The notes under the pieces: generated by a model | Seen by the model: only the letters and a program-made list of their open reading frames with translations | Database searches by the model: none | Told to the model about the DNA's origin: nothing | Program-made: the position numbers and the translations under genes | Source of the DNA: Magnolia sinica | Lineage: Eukaryota > Streptophyta > Magnoliopsida > Magnoliales > Magnoliaceae | Direction of reading: 5' to 3' | DNA: 64,000 bases | Assembly (NCBI RefSeq): GCF_029962835.1 | Contig: NC_080588.1 | Span: forward strand, 67,376,501-67,440,500 | In this document: positions 50,131-61,780 of the stretch, piece by piece | Layout of the letters: every line of letters begins with the position of its first letter | Position numbering within the stretch: the stretch's first letter is position 1

Positions 50131-50873
50131 ACACTGAATTACTCAACATGCAATCCACTTCCCAAAAAAATGTTCATGTAAAGTGAAACTATGTACTTTT
50201 CTTTTATATCCTGCTGTCTTGCCTTCCGTTTCTACCATTGATGTGGCACAAGGCGTATAGAAGCCTTGATACGCAAAACGCCTCTCCCTAGATCATGAAG
50301 TGTGTGCTAGTCGTTCTACATCATCCGATCAACGGTAAGTTCTGTGGTACAAGCTAATTACAAGTGTTCATGCAATGGTCCACATGATTATTAATTGATT
50401 GGATGGTTAAGATCATTCAATCGATGCAAGATTTAGGAAATGCTATCAGCATGTGCTCTGCATGGAAGTACATACCATCATCCACAACAGACACCCATGT
50501 GGGGTCTTTGTTTGGTAAGGCAACTGTGGGTGGGCCATCGGTTACAGGGATGGTACGTAATTTAGTAAGGACGGCAATCTTGCCCAATGTTCTAGTTTTT
50601 AAGGAGTGAACTTTCATGATATGAGCGTGTTTAAATAGGTGGAATCTTGTAAATTGACTTGAGAATGATAAAGTTGTAATTAGAAAAATAGTAAAAAAAT
50701 AATATAAAAAAATTTGTATATTTATTGTTTATAATTAAAACAAAAAAGTACTCTTTTTTTAAAAAAAAAATTGTACTTTTTTTGTTTTTTAATTGACAAT
50801 TAAAAAATTACAATTTCAATAAAACAATAAAAATAGATTTTGATTTCAATAATTAGTTCGCAAACAACAAAAA
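50131..50873. other. No gene recognised; AT-rich at the right
   Basis: 50131-50630 shows no feature beyond a 68-codon open frame on each strand. 50660-50870 is very AT-rich with long A and T runs, and forms the insertion site of the solo LTR. Confidence 0.5.
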
Positions 50874-53800
50874 TGTAACACCCTGGGTTTTCAGGGGCCG
50901 TGTAAGAGCTCGGCTCTCGAATTCCCAGGTGTCATGGGTGCCCTAATGGGCTTCATATTTTAATTACATTTGAATGATCTCATAAGCAATGAAGGATTTA
51001 GCAATGCATGAAGCAAAAGTACGTCATAAGTAGTATCAATTGCTATTAATTATAAAAATATCCAGACAATGAATATAAAGTCATCTAAATAGGGAACTAG
51101 TGTCACCCATACATGACCCAAAACGACTAGGGCCCTGATCCATACCATGTGGTAACCTGAACTCAACTAAACGGATCCGTCAAAAGTCTGGAAGCAGATA
51201 AGCTCCTCTTCCTTAACCTTGCTCACCTGGTTCGGCTCATCGAGCTCTGCCTTACCTGCATCTAGAAAATGATCTGGTTGGTGTTTTAAAACACCATCCC
51301 AGAGTGGGAGTGAGTGATCAATTCAGTCGGTGCTATTAACCATAAGTTGTAACAAGCATCAGTTATAATATAAATTTAATGAAAAACAATCTTTCACAAA
51401 CACCTAACTAATCTTATTAATGCACATGCATGGTGGATGATATGATGTATGCCCTCGCCACAACTCTCCCTCGAGCAACTCCGTCTAATAATCGCGTATG
51501 TCAACACTCCCTCAGAGCGACCTCGACTGCCGAGTCGCCAACCTAACTAGTGCCGAGTCGCCAACCTAACTAGAGCATTGATATGTTGAGGCCAAAGCTC
51601 TCAACGTGTGAGGCCGAGTCCTCGCGATCCTTGATCCCATCGGGTTTCCTCCATCCCCGACTTCTAGCACATGGGGGGTGCTGAAGTGTGGGATCGCTCG
51701 CTGTCACTACGGGAATGCGCATCACTCCAGCATAGGCCGACAGCTCGGATACAGTGTCCCATTTCACCATGCCCGGTTCACAGGACAGTAGATCAACATT
51801 CAGTTCGTTATCGATGGGCTACAACAGTGGTAGAGTATCCCGGTTTCTAAACATATGTGAGCAAATAAGGTTAACAAGCAAGGTTGGTCAGCCAATGGAT
51901 TAGACCGCACGAGTCCAGGCAAGTACGTGGCGGAACGACATCGGGTGCAAGCGACCCATGTAGTCTAACTACTGCCGCCCACACGCACTAGCCCAAATCC
52001 ATGAATTTAGCCCCAAGGCGGTGCTATCAATGGAACCACCTTCTCTCTTCTTATGTTCCTGACTAACCCAAGGGTATGAATAGTGATTCATAGCATGCCA
52101 ACTACCAATGTATCATCAAGCATAAATAATATCATGTTCTCATATTTCTCATTATACAATTCAAATTTCTCATAGCAAGCAAACTATTAATATCACGAAT
52201 ATGGTGTGTGAGCGTGGTGTGGGTTGGTGAGGAAGTTAAGCACTTTCTACACCTCAAGGGATCAAATACATAAGCGTAAATGAATTATACATAATATGAA
52301 GCAACGCATATCAGAAAAAGAAATTAAACAACATAAGCATGTAATCATCCATCCACTAGAGCATGTGAGAGGCAAGATTAATATCAAAGAGAACTAAACA
52401 TGTCATTCTATGCAATTCCAACAAACAAGCCATTCTTAGGTTTCCTCTAGATTCTTCAATACAATATCCCAAACAACAAAAATCATTAAACTCCTACTAT
52501 AATTGGTGCTAGGCTACCTAAGGATAATAGTCCGCACCTATGAATCGTTTGAGACTTGAAAAACGACTTAAGAATGAGGCTTTTGGGGTCGGACGACCGG
52601 ATTCCTTAAAACAACCATTTGCATGTTAGAAATCCATGAAATCTCTTCTCATCGCAAGGGTTTTAAGGAAAAAGGGATGAGGGATTTACCTACATAATCA
52701 ACGGAAGTGGTTCTTACGGTTGTGGTAGAGAGTTTCCTTAAAGAAGAGGTAGAGAGTTGCAGGGTTCAGCTTCCTTAGGCTCCACCATCAACAACACCCT
52801 CCTTCACTCTCTTCTTCCTCTCTCTTTCTCCTCATTCTCTTCTTCCCTTTTTCTCTTCTCTCTTCTAGGGTAAAATCGTATGGGGAGAGGGGGTGCCCAA
52901 ATGAGGCCCTTTTATAATGCCAGATTTGGTGGAAATGGCCCCAAGTGTTGGATTTTTACTATACTAAACTTATGAGAGGGTCTTTCTAAGCTCTAGGGCC
53001 CATTATGGGGTGTACATATTGATATACACCGTAGGATAGATAGCCCTAATAATGATCTATATATGAACATGATCGGCCCGCCATTTGGATGCGCCGATCG
53101 ATAGATATGATTAGAAGTCTGTTTAACGGTCACCGATGGTCGATCGGGGTCACGACTATACGGATATGAGCAGAGAAATATCCTTACTCTACGTGTGAAG
53201 TTTGGTCGCAAATCGACGGTCTGAAATCCCCAACTTTGCATAAGAGTGGATGACTCAATTCACTTAAATTCCAGCTCATTTCTTTAGGGTATTTTGCACT
53301 TCTCATGCACTCGTCCTTTGGCTCAAGTTGAGCGGTTCTGAACACTACCCAGGTCTTACTCCCGCGATGGACGTCGAGCCCAGTAAGACGAACATTAGTA
53401 TATAATTTTGGAACTAATGGCCCACCAACGAACGGTCTAGAGCTTCTTCGAAAAATCAGGGCGTTTCTGAAATGAATTTGGTAATGAGATTTCTCATGGG
53501 CAATGATTAGGGTTTGGATTAACTATATTCGTAGTGTGGCCCATTTATAACTAGTAAAAGTGGAGATTTGGTCATGATTACTTTAAACCGTCGGTTTTAG
53601 GCTAAAAGAGCAACGGGTTGATTTGGTCTATTAGCTAAGATTCAGGCCTTATCTAACTCAGCTTCGGTTAGATCTTTAATTTAGTTATGCTTGTCTTGAT
53701 TAGTTAGTGATGAGTCGGTTAGATTTTGGTCCTATGCGAGTAAATCATGGGGCTACACCTGATGTTCAAGTGATCGGGGAAATTCGTTGGCTTCTTACGA

Positions 53801-53956
53801 CTGATTAATCGGACTTGTGCGGTTCTTTACTGGTATTATCACTGTATAAACTCACATTGAGTGCTAATGATTATTAAGTGATATTAAAAGTTAATTAATA
53901 AAAAAAATTCAAAAATTTTCTGAAAATCCAAAGCATTAAAAATCTAGGATGTTACA
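50874..53956 (-). mobile_element. Solo LTR of a Gypsy (Del/Tekay-like) element
   Basis: The 3083-base unit has mirrored ends TGTAACACCCTGGG and CTAGGATGTTACA and flanks AAAAA and AAAAT (4 of 5). No gag or pol sequence lies inside. On the minus strand a TATAAAAGGGCCTCATTTGG promoter-like box is at about 52899-52918, followed by a purine-rich leader, which sets the orientation. A duplicated GTGCCGAGTCGCCAACCTAA phrase occurs near 51530-51570. Length and end sequence suit a Del/Tekay LTR; the family call is from memory. Confidence 0.7.
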
Positions 53957-53961
53957 AAAAT

Positions 53962-55029
53962 TCATCATAAATTAGAGAAATAAATTATTTTTTAAAGTAG
54001 GAAAGAGAATTTCTACCCATTCAAAACAGGCATCAAGATGGAATTGAAACTAAGCATGCATGTGATGAAAAAGATACCTGAAACGATGACTGTTTTTTTT
54101 TTTTTTGATAGTCCATTGACGAAATATGAGAATATGTACATCATAAAATGCCATCAAATCCTGATTTGGTAAAATTGGGCCATTTGCTTGACAATCCGCA
54201 CCGTTGATTTAACAGCTCTCTCCACGCTTAGGCTTATACACTCATTTTGCTGTGTATTAACCGTTGTTGAGTTTTTTTTTCGTCTTAGCAATGGATTTTC
54301 AGGACACTGATCAAACGGGTTAGGATCAACTGATCACAAATATTTTGCGGGCACAACATATCAATGGTAAAAGACTGGAATTGCAAGATAAACATGTCAC
54401 TTGGCTATGCACAATTTGTGTAGGTTTTCAATTCCAACTGTATTCTTAACCATCCATCTGTCGAGTCCTAATCTGGATGGACGAACCCAGAAAGATTAAA
54501 TCATCTGCATGAATAAATACCTTTCAATTACAACTTACTAATCAACGGTTAAGATGAGAAATAAACTTCCAAAGATTAACGGCAAGGATATTCCAATCCG
54601 GGAAAAACTTCCAGAGGTAGGCTGCAACGGAAAAGTTATCCAGACTGCCGAATCCAATTTGCAAATGGCAGTTACTTGATACTCCGTATGACGCCTAATA
54701 CTCGGTCTCTCAGAAATTGTACACATGGCATGCATTGATTTCAAGTAAACTGAGATATTAGTTTCCTCAAAATCAGCTTGGTTGAACAATCATAACCTCT
54801 GATTCGTGGACCATAAGCTAATTTTTCATTCTAACCGTCCAATAAATGTTCACCAATCAGATAGCTAGATAACCAAACAAGCTTAATTTTCGTTTCACGA
54901 TACATCTAAACCGCGCCCTATAATTTCGACAGTTTAATTTAGATTTACTTAAATCCCACGTATGCAATTTCTAAGTGACTGTGTATCATCATCACACACT
55001 GCCGGAGTATCAAAGTTTGTTTTTGCCAG
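53962..55029. other. No gene recognised
   Basis: A T16 run is at 54091-54106. The rest looks single copy, with an 83-codon minus-strand frame at 54538-54789 that has no recognisable domain. Confidence 0.45.
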
Positions 55030-55912
55030 GACTTGGGTTCGGTAGCGATCCCACCAGTACCGAGATCAGTACTCGAAAAGTTACGTGGGCCCACCATGAT
55101 GTATATATTTTATCTACTCCGTCTATTAAATTTTCCATATCATTTTTCTATTGGAAGCGCAGAAAATGAGCTAGATCCAAAGCTCAAGTGGACCATACCA
55201 TAGGAAGCAGTAGAGATAGTGATGGCTACCGTTGAAACATTCTAAGTGTGGTCCATATGAGTTTTGTATCTGCCTAATTTTTGGTCACCTGATAAAACAT
55301 ATATATCCGAAGCGGATTGCGTACCGAGTAACTCAGTACCCTTAGTGTACTGAGTAAAATGTGTGGGGCCCACTGTTATTTATTTATTTTATTAATCCAT
55401 ATTAACAGATAATTTTAGAACTAGATATAAAAATGAAGTAAATTAAAATCTCAAGCCGACCACACTACAGGAAACAGTTTTAATGAACCTCTATCATTGA
55501 AAATTTTTTGGAGGCCAGGGAAGTTTTGGATCAAACTGATATTTATGGTTTCTCTTCATACATATCTTTGTGATCTTATAAACAGGTGGGATGACATATA
55601 AAAATTAATTTAGACCCTAAGAAGATTTCAACGGTGGAAATCATTATTTCACAATGTTTCCTGTGTAATGGTCCACTTGAGCTTTGGATTCACTTCAATT
55701 TTGATATCAACCCTAATATTACCAGTAAAAATGGATGGACGGTATAGATAAACCACATACATTAACAGTGGGCCTAACTGAGTTTACTCGGTACGATAAA
55801 AGCGTACAGAGTATCTTAGTACGCAATCCGATTTCATATATATCATGGTGGTCCCACAGTGCTTTGGCCAGTACCGACCAGAGTACTGGAGGCGTCACTA
55901 CCGAATCCGACT
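55030..55912. mobile_element. Outer MITE, interrupted by a second MITE
   Basis: Ends are GACTTGGGTTCGGTAGCGA and, inverted, TCACTACCGAATCCGACTC, about 15 of 19 bases paired. Next inward are CAGTACCGAGATCAGTACTC and CCAGTACCGACCAGAGTACT, then CCCACCATGATGTATATATT and ATATATCATGGTGGTCCCAC. It is split by the element at 55308-55835; the original length was about 350 bases. Confidence 0.75.
55308..55835. mobile_element. Mutator-like MITE nested in another MITE
   Basis: Ends are CGAAGCGGATTGCGTACC and TACGCAATCCGATTTC. A perfect 9-base duplication ATATATATC lies at 55299-55307 and 55836-55844, although it is low-complexity. Inside are TGTGGGGCCCACTGTTATTT and ATACATTAACAGTGGGCC. 528 bases, no transposase. 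Confidence 0.8.
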
Positions 55913-55946
55913 CACCTTGGTCAACGAATCAGGTGCCGACCGGCGG

Positions 55947-56431
55947 GAGCGGACTGCGTGGGACCCCTGCCACAGGGCTCATAGAGATGTCCGTGACAAA
56001 TCAATTCCGTCCATCTGTTTTGAAAGACTATAATAAAACATTTTGCTAAAAATCAGGCAGATCAAAAACTCATGTGGGCCATACCACAGAAACAGTGGGG
56101 ATTGAATGCCGGGAAGTTGACAGAAGTTTTCTATAAGGATAATATTCGTTCCTACAGTTTATCTGATTGGCAATAATTCTTTGAACGGTTACGATTTCAT
56201 ATAAACATCTGGTCAGTTCCAGGAAGCTTTCAACGGTGGACTTTGTTTTTCCCACTGTTTTATTGGTGTGACCCTCTTTTGTTATGGATCTTCCTTATTT
56301 TTATAAATCCTACACTACTGTATTCATTAAAAACAGATGGACGGAAGGGATTTATCACGGACATATCCGTAGACCCCATATAGCCCCGGGCAAGATATCT
56401 CTGTGCCCGGGATCACAGGCAATCCGCTCCC
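55947..56431. mobile_element. Mutator-like MITE upstream of the 56.8 kb gene
   Basis: Ends are GAGCGGACTGCGTGGGACC and GGCAATCCGCTCCC. Flanks GACCGGCGG (55938-55946) and GACCCGCGG (56432-56440) agree at 8 of 9. Internal halves match the element at 19184-19656 (GACAAATCAATTCCGTCCAT, TTTTGAAAGACTATAATAAA). Its right end is about 190 bases upstream of the TATA box at 56620. Confidence 0.82.
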
Positions 56432-56619
56432 GACCCGCGGAGGATCCAACACCCTCTTGACATGTTCGTCATTTGAGAGAAGATCAGGGGCATGACTGCG
56501 ACATTGAATATAACGAAATACGGATGTTATTTATACGCGAACTCCATCAGATCCACAGACGACTGCTCCAAACAGTTTCTTCTCTGCAGATCGCGGATCA
56601 AACCCCGACCCTCCCACCC

Positions 56620-56627
56620 TATAAATA
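56620..56627 (+). promoter_or_regulatory. TATA box of the gene starting at 56828
   Basis: CCCTATAAATATCCCC is a good plant TATA context. Transcription would start near 56650, giving a 5' UTR of about 175 bases that is pyrimidine-rich just before the ATG, as in many plant genes. Confidence 0.7.
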
Positions 56628-56671
56628 TCCCCTTCATTTCATCCGATTTCTCTGAAATTAGTTTCCAGGAG

Positions 56672-56755
56672 ATGGATTTTGGAGACCGGGAGTTTGTAGT
56701 TAGGGTTTCTTCCATAACCGCATCTGGCGCCCTCCCAGGGCAACCGTTCCCTTGA
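56672..56755 (+). CDS. Upstream ORF of 27 codons
   Basis: ATG in the context AGGAGATGGAT starts a short frame MDFGDREFVVRVSSITA ending PGQPFP and a TGA, 72 bases before the main ATG. It does not overlap the main frame. Short upstream ORFs often lower translation of the main ORF; whether this one matters or is conserved cannot be judged here. Confidence 0.4.
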   Translation: MDFGDREFVVRVSSITASGALPGQPFP

Positions 56756-56827
56756 TTCCGACCCGTTTTGTTTGAAAGATCGGTGTTTTCTTCTTCGAGA
56801 TCGAGGGATTCGCTGCCGTGGTTGGAA

Positions 56828-56898
56828 ATGGCATTGTCGCCAGTCAGGTTCCTGTTCATGCTCTTGGTTGTCAGCGTCTTCGGATGGATCATTTTCAT
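56828..56898 (+). CDS. First coding exon of an unidentified membrane-anchored protein
   Basis: The exon encodes MALSPVRFLFMLLVVSV followed by FGWIIF and ends in phase 2 at a donor AT-GTAAGG. The first 24 residues have a short positively charged start and a hydrophobic segment of about 17 residues, typical of a signal peptide or a type II signal anchor such as many Golgi glycosyltransferases carry. I do not recognise the gene. TATA box, pyrimidine-rich leader and T-rich intron start all support a real gene. No second exon is found in the remaining 7.1 kb, so the intron is probably long and TE-filled. Confidence 0.6.
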
Positions 56899-56997
56899 GT
56901 AAGGGCTTGAATTTATCTTGATTTTGATGGTTGTGGATGTGAATTTCTGGTTGTTTGATTGGTTTTGTTGGAATTCATCTCGATTGATGGAATTATG

Positions 56998-57001
<4 letters not shown>

Positions 57002-57058
<57 letters not shown>
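57002..57058. repeat. (AT)n microsatellite in the first intron
   Basis: About 28 uninterrupted AT units. Likely highly variable in length between individuals. It lies about 100 bases after the donor of the exon at 56828. Confidence 0.95.
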
Positions 57059-57063
<5 letters not shown>

Positions 57064-58079
57064 TTGTGTTGAATTGGTGTGCTTGGATTCTAGGCTTATG
57101 GAGATTTGAAATCTTTGCTGGGAGTATTTTTATTGATTTGGCTTTTTAATTCATGGGTTTTGGCATGTAATTATATTGGAAGTATTGGTGTTGATTCAAG
57201 GGCTGGTTTTATGTCCTTTTGATTTTTTTTTTTAAATTTTTATTTTCGATATAACTATGGAGATCGAAGAATTCGTGGAGTTTCATTCTTTTTTTCTTCT
57301 TCTTTTGAGATAACATTTTGTGCAAGGCCAGCTGAGACACCTAAAACAACACAGTTGACCAAGCGTCTAGGCAGTGGCACATGAACCATTCAACCATCAA
57401 AAATTTGAAAATCATACAAACCATCATAGGAACACGATACTGCAAACAAGCAAGTAATAGAGAGACTTAATGTTCACATTTCCTGGGCGACTGCTCGAGG
57501 CAGATTAGTTACATTCTCTCACGCTTTAACCTAGGCTTATAAAAGGCTGGGCGGCCATGGCTGGGGTGGGACCTCTTTTTTTTTTGTATCTGGCTGGGGT
57601 CGGACCTTGGTATAGTGGTCTAGGTGATCACATCAGTCCCTTGGCAAATTGCCTTGTTACAATGGTTTCGCAAGAATTTGAAAAAGAAAGCAAAATGAAT
57701 TTTGGTGCAATGACCACACGTGATTTTGTACAAGGGGACGTAAGTGCTCCCATGTGAAATAGCCCCAGAACTTCTTTGCACGCATGCCAAGTTGCCCCCT
57801 AAGGGATTCATTTTTAATCCAAACTGTTGACATCAATCAAACACTCTTTGAGCACCTCTTCGTGAAAGTAGCTCACTCGAGACTTTACCACGGGTCCGCA
57901 ACATCATGGGCATAATCCTCCAGCTCAACATGAAATATATAATGGAAGATTGCCATCACGGCCCACCGGTCAATGGCCTGGCATTTTTTGGCTTCAATGT
58001 CATGGCACAGTAATAATAAGTGGCAATCAGGTTGTAGAAGGCAGTTTTAGGCATTTCAGAATTCGGAGGGGTTCCATGG
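57059..58079. other. No exon recognised; intron-like
   Basis: 57059-57330 is T-rich, like the rest of the intron start. From about 57330 the composition changes, probably at the edge of inserted retroelement sequence. Two short plus-strand repeats TGGCTGGGGTGGGACC and TGGCTGGGGTCGGACC lie near 57560 and 57590. Confidence 0.4.
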
Positions 58080-60020
58080 GGATATGATTATGCCACTGTA
58101 TTTTCCATAAAGGAGAGCATTACTAAACTGGTTGTGCTGCCAATCAGAACCACCATGTTGGGCAAGAGGTATTCATCACCGGGACAAGCTTTATTCAAAT
58201 AGTGAAAGTTTATGTATATGCCAATGATATTTGCAAGCCAAGTTGGATGAGTAGTAAATTTGGCTGTCAAAGGTTTGTGGACTTCCCGCACTTTCTTTTC
58301 AAGTTTAGGTGCGAATTTCCGTTGCCCCTGTTTAATGGACTGACTGCCAAGCTGGACAACGAACTGATGAGTAACAGGAGTGATGGGTGAACTGGGCATC
58401 TTGGTGATTACCTAGGTCCACACCGCCATGCATTCTTGTAGTGGGCATGCAATGTAAGTAGTCCCATCTTGTAACTTGAAACTAACAGAAACAAGCTGGG
58501 GCTTATCAACATCCCCTACTTCCATATGCACAAGCTTGCCCATTTCTAGCTTTGGCCCCATTGAAATACTCAAGGGCAAGCAAAAGACCTCTCATGCTTG
58601 TGACCTTCATGTGATAGACATTTTCAAACAAGGCATTGATTAGTTGGTATAGAGGTTTGCCCCATGGGTCAAGGAGACAGTGGCTTGATGGGTGGGTTGA
58701 CAGGGGTTTGGTGCCCATACTGGCCTTCCTATAAGTGGCAGAGCTGGATGGTCCCATCCGATTGTATGTTCTTTAGCAGGTTGAGATGAGAAGTAGGCTG
58801 ACGTGTGAACAAGATGGGGAGATGATGATGAAATGATGAATGGGCAAAACCATTGGACTTGGCGATGGCAAGGGAGAAGGACATCAAGCCTCCTTGCTTA
58901 GGAGCTACAATGCCTTGTTATGGTGTTGCAAGGAGATTCACACAACTTTCTAAGGCCGGCTAATGAGATGAGAAGTGTGAGAGACCTGGCTTGTAATTAC
59001 AATGCCAAAGTAGAAGACATTCCTCATTCATAGTAGACAAGAGAGGTTGGAGAGATCACCACGGTTTGCGAGCAATTGAGCGATGATTGGTGGGAGCCCT
59101 TGCGCAAGTGACAAAATTTCAAAAGGCAAGAGTAGAGTTGATGCTGGTTCACATTGGTGATTGGGGCTTGAGGTGAGGCAATACGCAAAAGGGGTTTCTG
59201 CCATGCCATTTGGATGGAAAACCATCTCTCTCTTTCCTTGATTAACACCATCGGAGGGGAAGGGACCAAGACCTCAACCTCCATTGTCGTAGGATCCCAA
59301 ATGACCTCAATAAAGTGTGCATCCTGGGCTCAAATGGCATTCCGAACCCCCGAACCTGATGTTGCTTGCTTGACCTAGGGCTGCATTAAGGCCCAATGTT
59401 ACTAGACCCACGTAGACGTTCGTCTCATTTGCGATAATGTGGATGATCATCTTGTTGGACTGATCTTGCCCCAACAAATTCATTTGCGTTAAGGATGTGA
59501 AGATGGAGGATTTGAATTTTGATGTTCTAGTCTTGCTGAATTAGAGAATGAGGAGAAGTGATAAGAACTGATCAAAGTCAGTCTTGCCCAGGGAGTGCAA
59601 AAATTCCTTCATTAACAGTTAGGAATTTTCCCATTAGACTATTGCATTAGGCTTCAAACTTGCAAAGTAATGCCTGACATTAATCCTTGTCTTGTGGTTA
59701 TATGGATCTTATGGGGTATGGTTCGGACAATAGGACTTGACATTGGACATGAAGGGATGGAGGTAGGGTGCTTCATATTGCAGACTTGACGAGTTAAGGG
59801 CTTCATCAAGCCAGACATTGAATTTAATTTGACTGTTAGGCGATGGCATATTGGAAGGTACATGAGCTATATTGGAGGCGAAGGGCGATGTTGACTGAGC
59901 ATGGCTAGGCTGTGTTGGTGGTGGTGGATAAGTGGGTGCTGGATGTGAGGGGGAGGTGGATTTGTAGGAACATCCTAGGATAACTCGGGTGTACCTCGAT
60001 GGAACGTGCACGTTCTACTG
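58080..60020 (-). mobile_element. Broken Ty3/Gypsy internal fragment
   Basis: A fossil. The clearest part is reverse-transcriptase-like sequence at 58088-58399 (HYLNKACPGDEYLLPN, THPTWLANI), which matches the conserved RT region of plant Gypsy elements. Upstream on the minus strand to about 60020 lie Ser/Pro-rich and other fragments that may come from the gag side. It is broken in many places, no LTRs were found, and the clade is uncertain. It lies in the presumed first intron of the 56.8 kb gene. Confidence 0.6.
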
Positions 60021-60114
60021 ATCTGCTGTGGAGTATGATCTGCTGGATTGCATGGCTTTAGCATCTTGCAGGCTGGACTTTTGGGATTGTTTGCTCATCA
60101 TATAGGCAGGAAGT

Positions 60115-60245
60115 AGAAGCAAGGTGTGCCATAACGACCATTGCAGGGCCATAAGGGCTGTTACATAACGGTAACAGTGGCAACTGTACGCGCTATTGGG
60201 TTTTAACGATCGTAACGGAAAAAATGGCCACGTACGCGCTATTGG
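60115..60245. repeat. CGTAACGG-type repeat fragment
   Basis: Contains GGCTGTTACATAACGGTAAC, GTACGCGCTATTGG twice (60188 and 60231) and CGATCGTAACGG. It shares its motif style with the larger unit at 61775-62500, so it is probably a fragment of the same family. Confidence 0.5.
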
Positions 60246-60472
60246 TATGTACCTATTCTATGTATTTAAAGTTCAATTGCTTTTCAATTAGCTGAAACAC
60301 ATGGCCATGTTACTGTTTGGTAATGTGGAGACAGTGTAGTGTATGTGTGAGTGATCCAGGGCTCAAATTTTGGTAGTGTTAACTTTCAAAAAAAAGAAGA
60401 AGGTCATGTTAGTGTTTGGGAACCACTATCAAAACTGTTGCTTGTTGATAACATGAGAAACTGATGGGTGAC

Positions 60473-60523
60473 TCACGGTTTAAAAAAAAAAAGAAAAAGA
60501 AAAGAAAAAGAAAAAAAAAGAAA
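60473..60523 (+). mobile_element. Tiny retroposed stub, mostly poly(A), with 17-base duplication
   Basis: AGAAACTGATGGGTGAC occurs at 60456-60472 and 60524-60540 around a 51-base insert that starts TCACGGTTTA and continues as A-rich sequence with scattered G. A long perfect duplication around an A-tail is the signature of LINE-driven retroposition, here truncated almost to the tail. Confidence 0.75.
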
Positions 60524-60564
60524 AGAAACTGATGGGTGACAAATGCAAGTAGCACCTTTGGTAA

Positions 60565-61780
60565 CAAGATGGGGGAAAGTAGACTTAGATGGTTTGGTCA
60601 TGTGCAATGGAGATCAAGAACTGTGCTGGTTAGAAGGATTGAGGTGGTATGAGTTGAAGGCTCTAAAAGTGCAAGGGGAAGGCCCAACCCCAATTGATGA
60701 CCTATGGTCCAACTGAAGGTCTGGCCCTTGATAGAGTGGAATGGTAGACTAGGATTCACAGTCCCTTCCTAGGCTTTTAAAACATTAATGTTTCTATGAA
60801 TAGCTTCTTGTACATTGTCATCCCATTACCAAGCTCCTCACATGATTTTGCCAAGTTCTTTGCGTGATTGGCTTTTCCCTTTAGATACTTCTAAAACATC
60901 TTTTGCCACTTTCCTAATGCGTGCGGCCATCTAATTTCACATAACGTTTACTTCTTCTTCGACATTCCACTTTCCTTCTTCTATTAATTTACTTCTGAAT
61001 CATATTGTTTCCTCTCCCTTTAAATTCCACCACCTAGTTTTTGGAGACCTATTAATTTCACTCCCTTTCTTTCATCTCTTAATGTAAACATCTATAACTA
61101 TTGACCTATGTTGCACTATCACACTGCCTCCAGGTATAACCTTGCAATCCTTACATCTTGATTGTTCTAGTTACCTAAGAAGAAAGAAATCTATTTGGTT
61201 TATGATCCACTTTTGAAAGTTATTAATATCCCTCCTTTTAAAGTACGTGTTTGCAAGAGCTAGATTGTATGCCATAGCATCCTCCGTCTCATTTCTTCTC
61301 CCAAAAACCATGCTCTCCATGTATGCTCTCTGATCCTCTACTTTCTTTTCCTATATGACCATTTAAGTCTCCTCCTACAAATATCCTTTCTCTGTTCAGA
61401 ATTCCTTGCATTAGTCCATCAATATCCTCCCAGAATTGTCTCTTGATTCTACCCTATAACCCTACTTGCAACGCATATGCACCAATAATATTTATTATCT
61501 CCTTTCCTAGCACAAGTTTTATAAATAAAATCCTATCACTTACTCTCGCAACATCTAACTTTATCCTTTTAACCTTTATCTACCACTATCCCTAACCCAT
61601 TTGTGTTACTTTCCTTTCCTACATGCCAAAGTTTATATCCATCAAATTTTCTAGTTTTGGCCCCTTTCCGCTTGCTCTTTTGAATGCAAGCTATGCTAAC
61701 TCTCCTTTGTTTCATCGTATCTGCGAACCCCACACTCTTGCCTGTCAATGTTTCTTTATTCCATGTGGCAACAACGTATT
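60565..61780. mobile_element. RTE-type LINE pieces in opposite orientations
   Basis: Plus-strand 60575-60680 encodes the RTE C-terminal end (SRLRWFGHVQWRSRTVLVRR). Minus-strand about 61770 down to 60800 encodes the endonuclease side: TWNKETLTGKSVGFADTMKQ, RRVSIACIQKSKRKG, GYKLWHVGKESNTNGLGIVV, then INNFQKWIINQIDFFLLR near 61180. The two parts point toward each other. Several frameshifts are present. The endonuclease frame runs into the MITE at about 61775. Confidence 0.75.
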
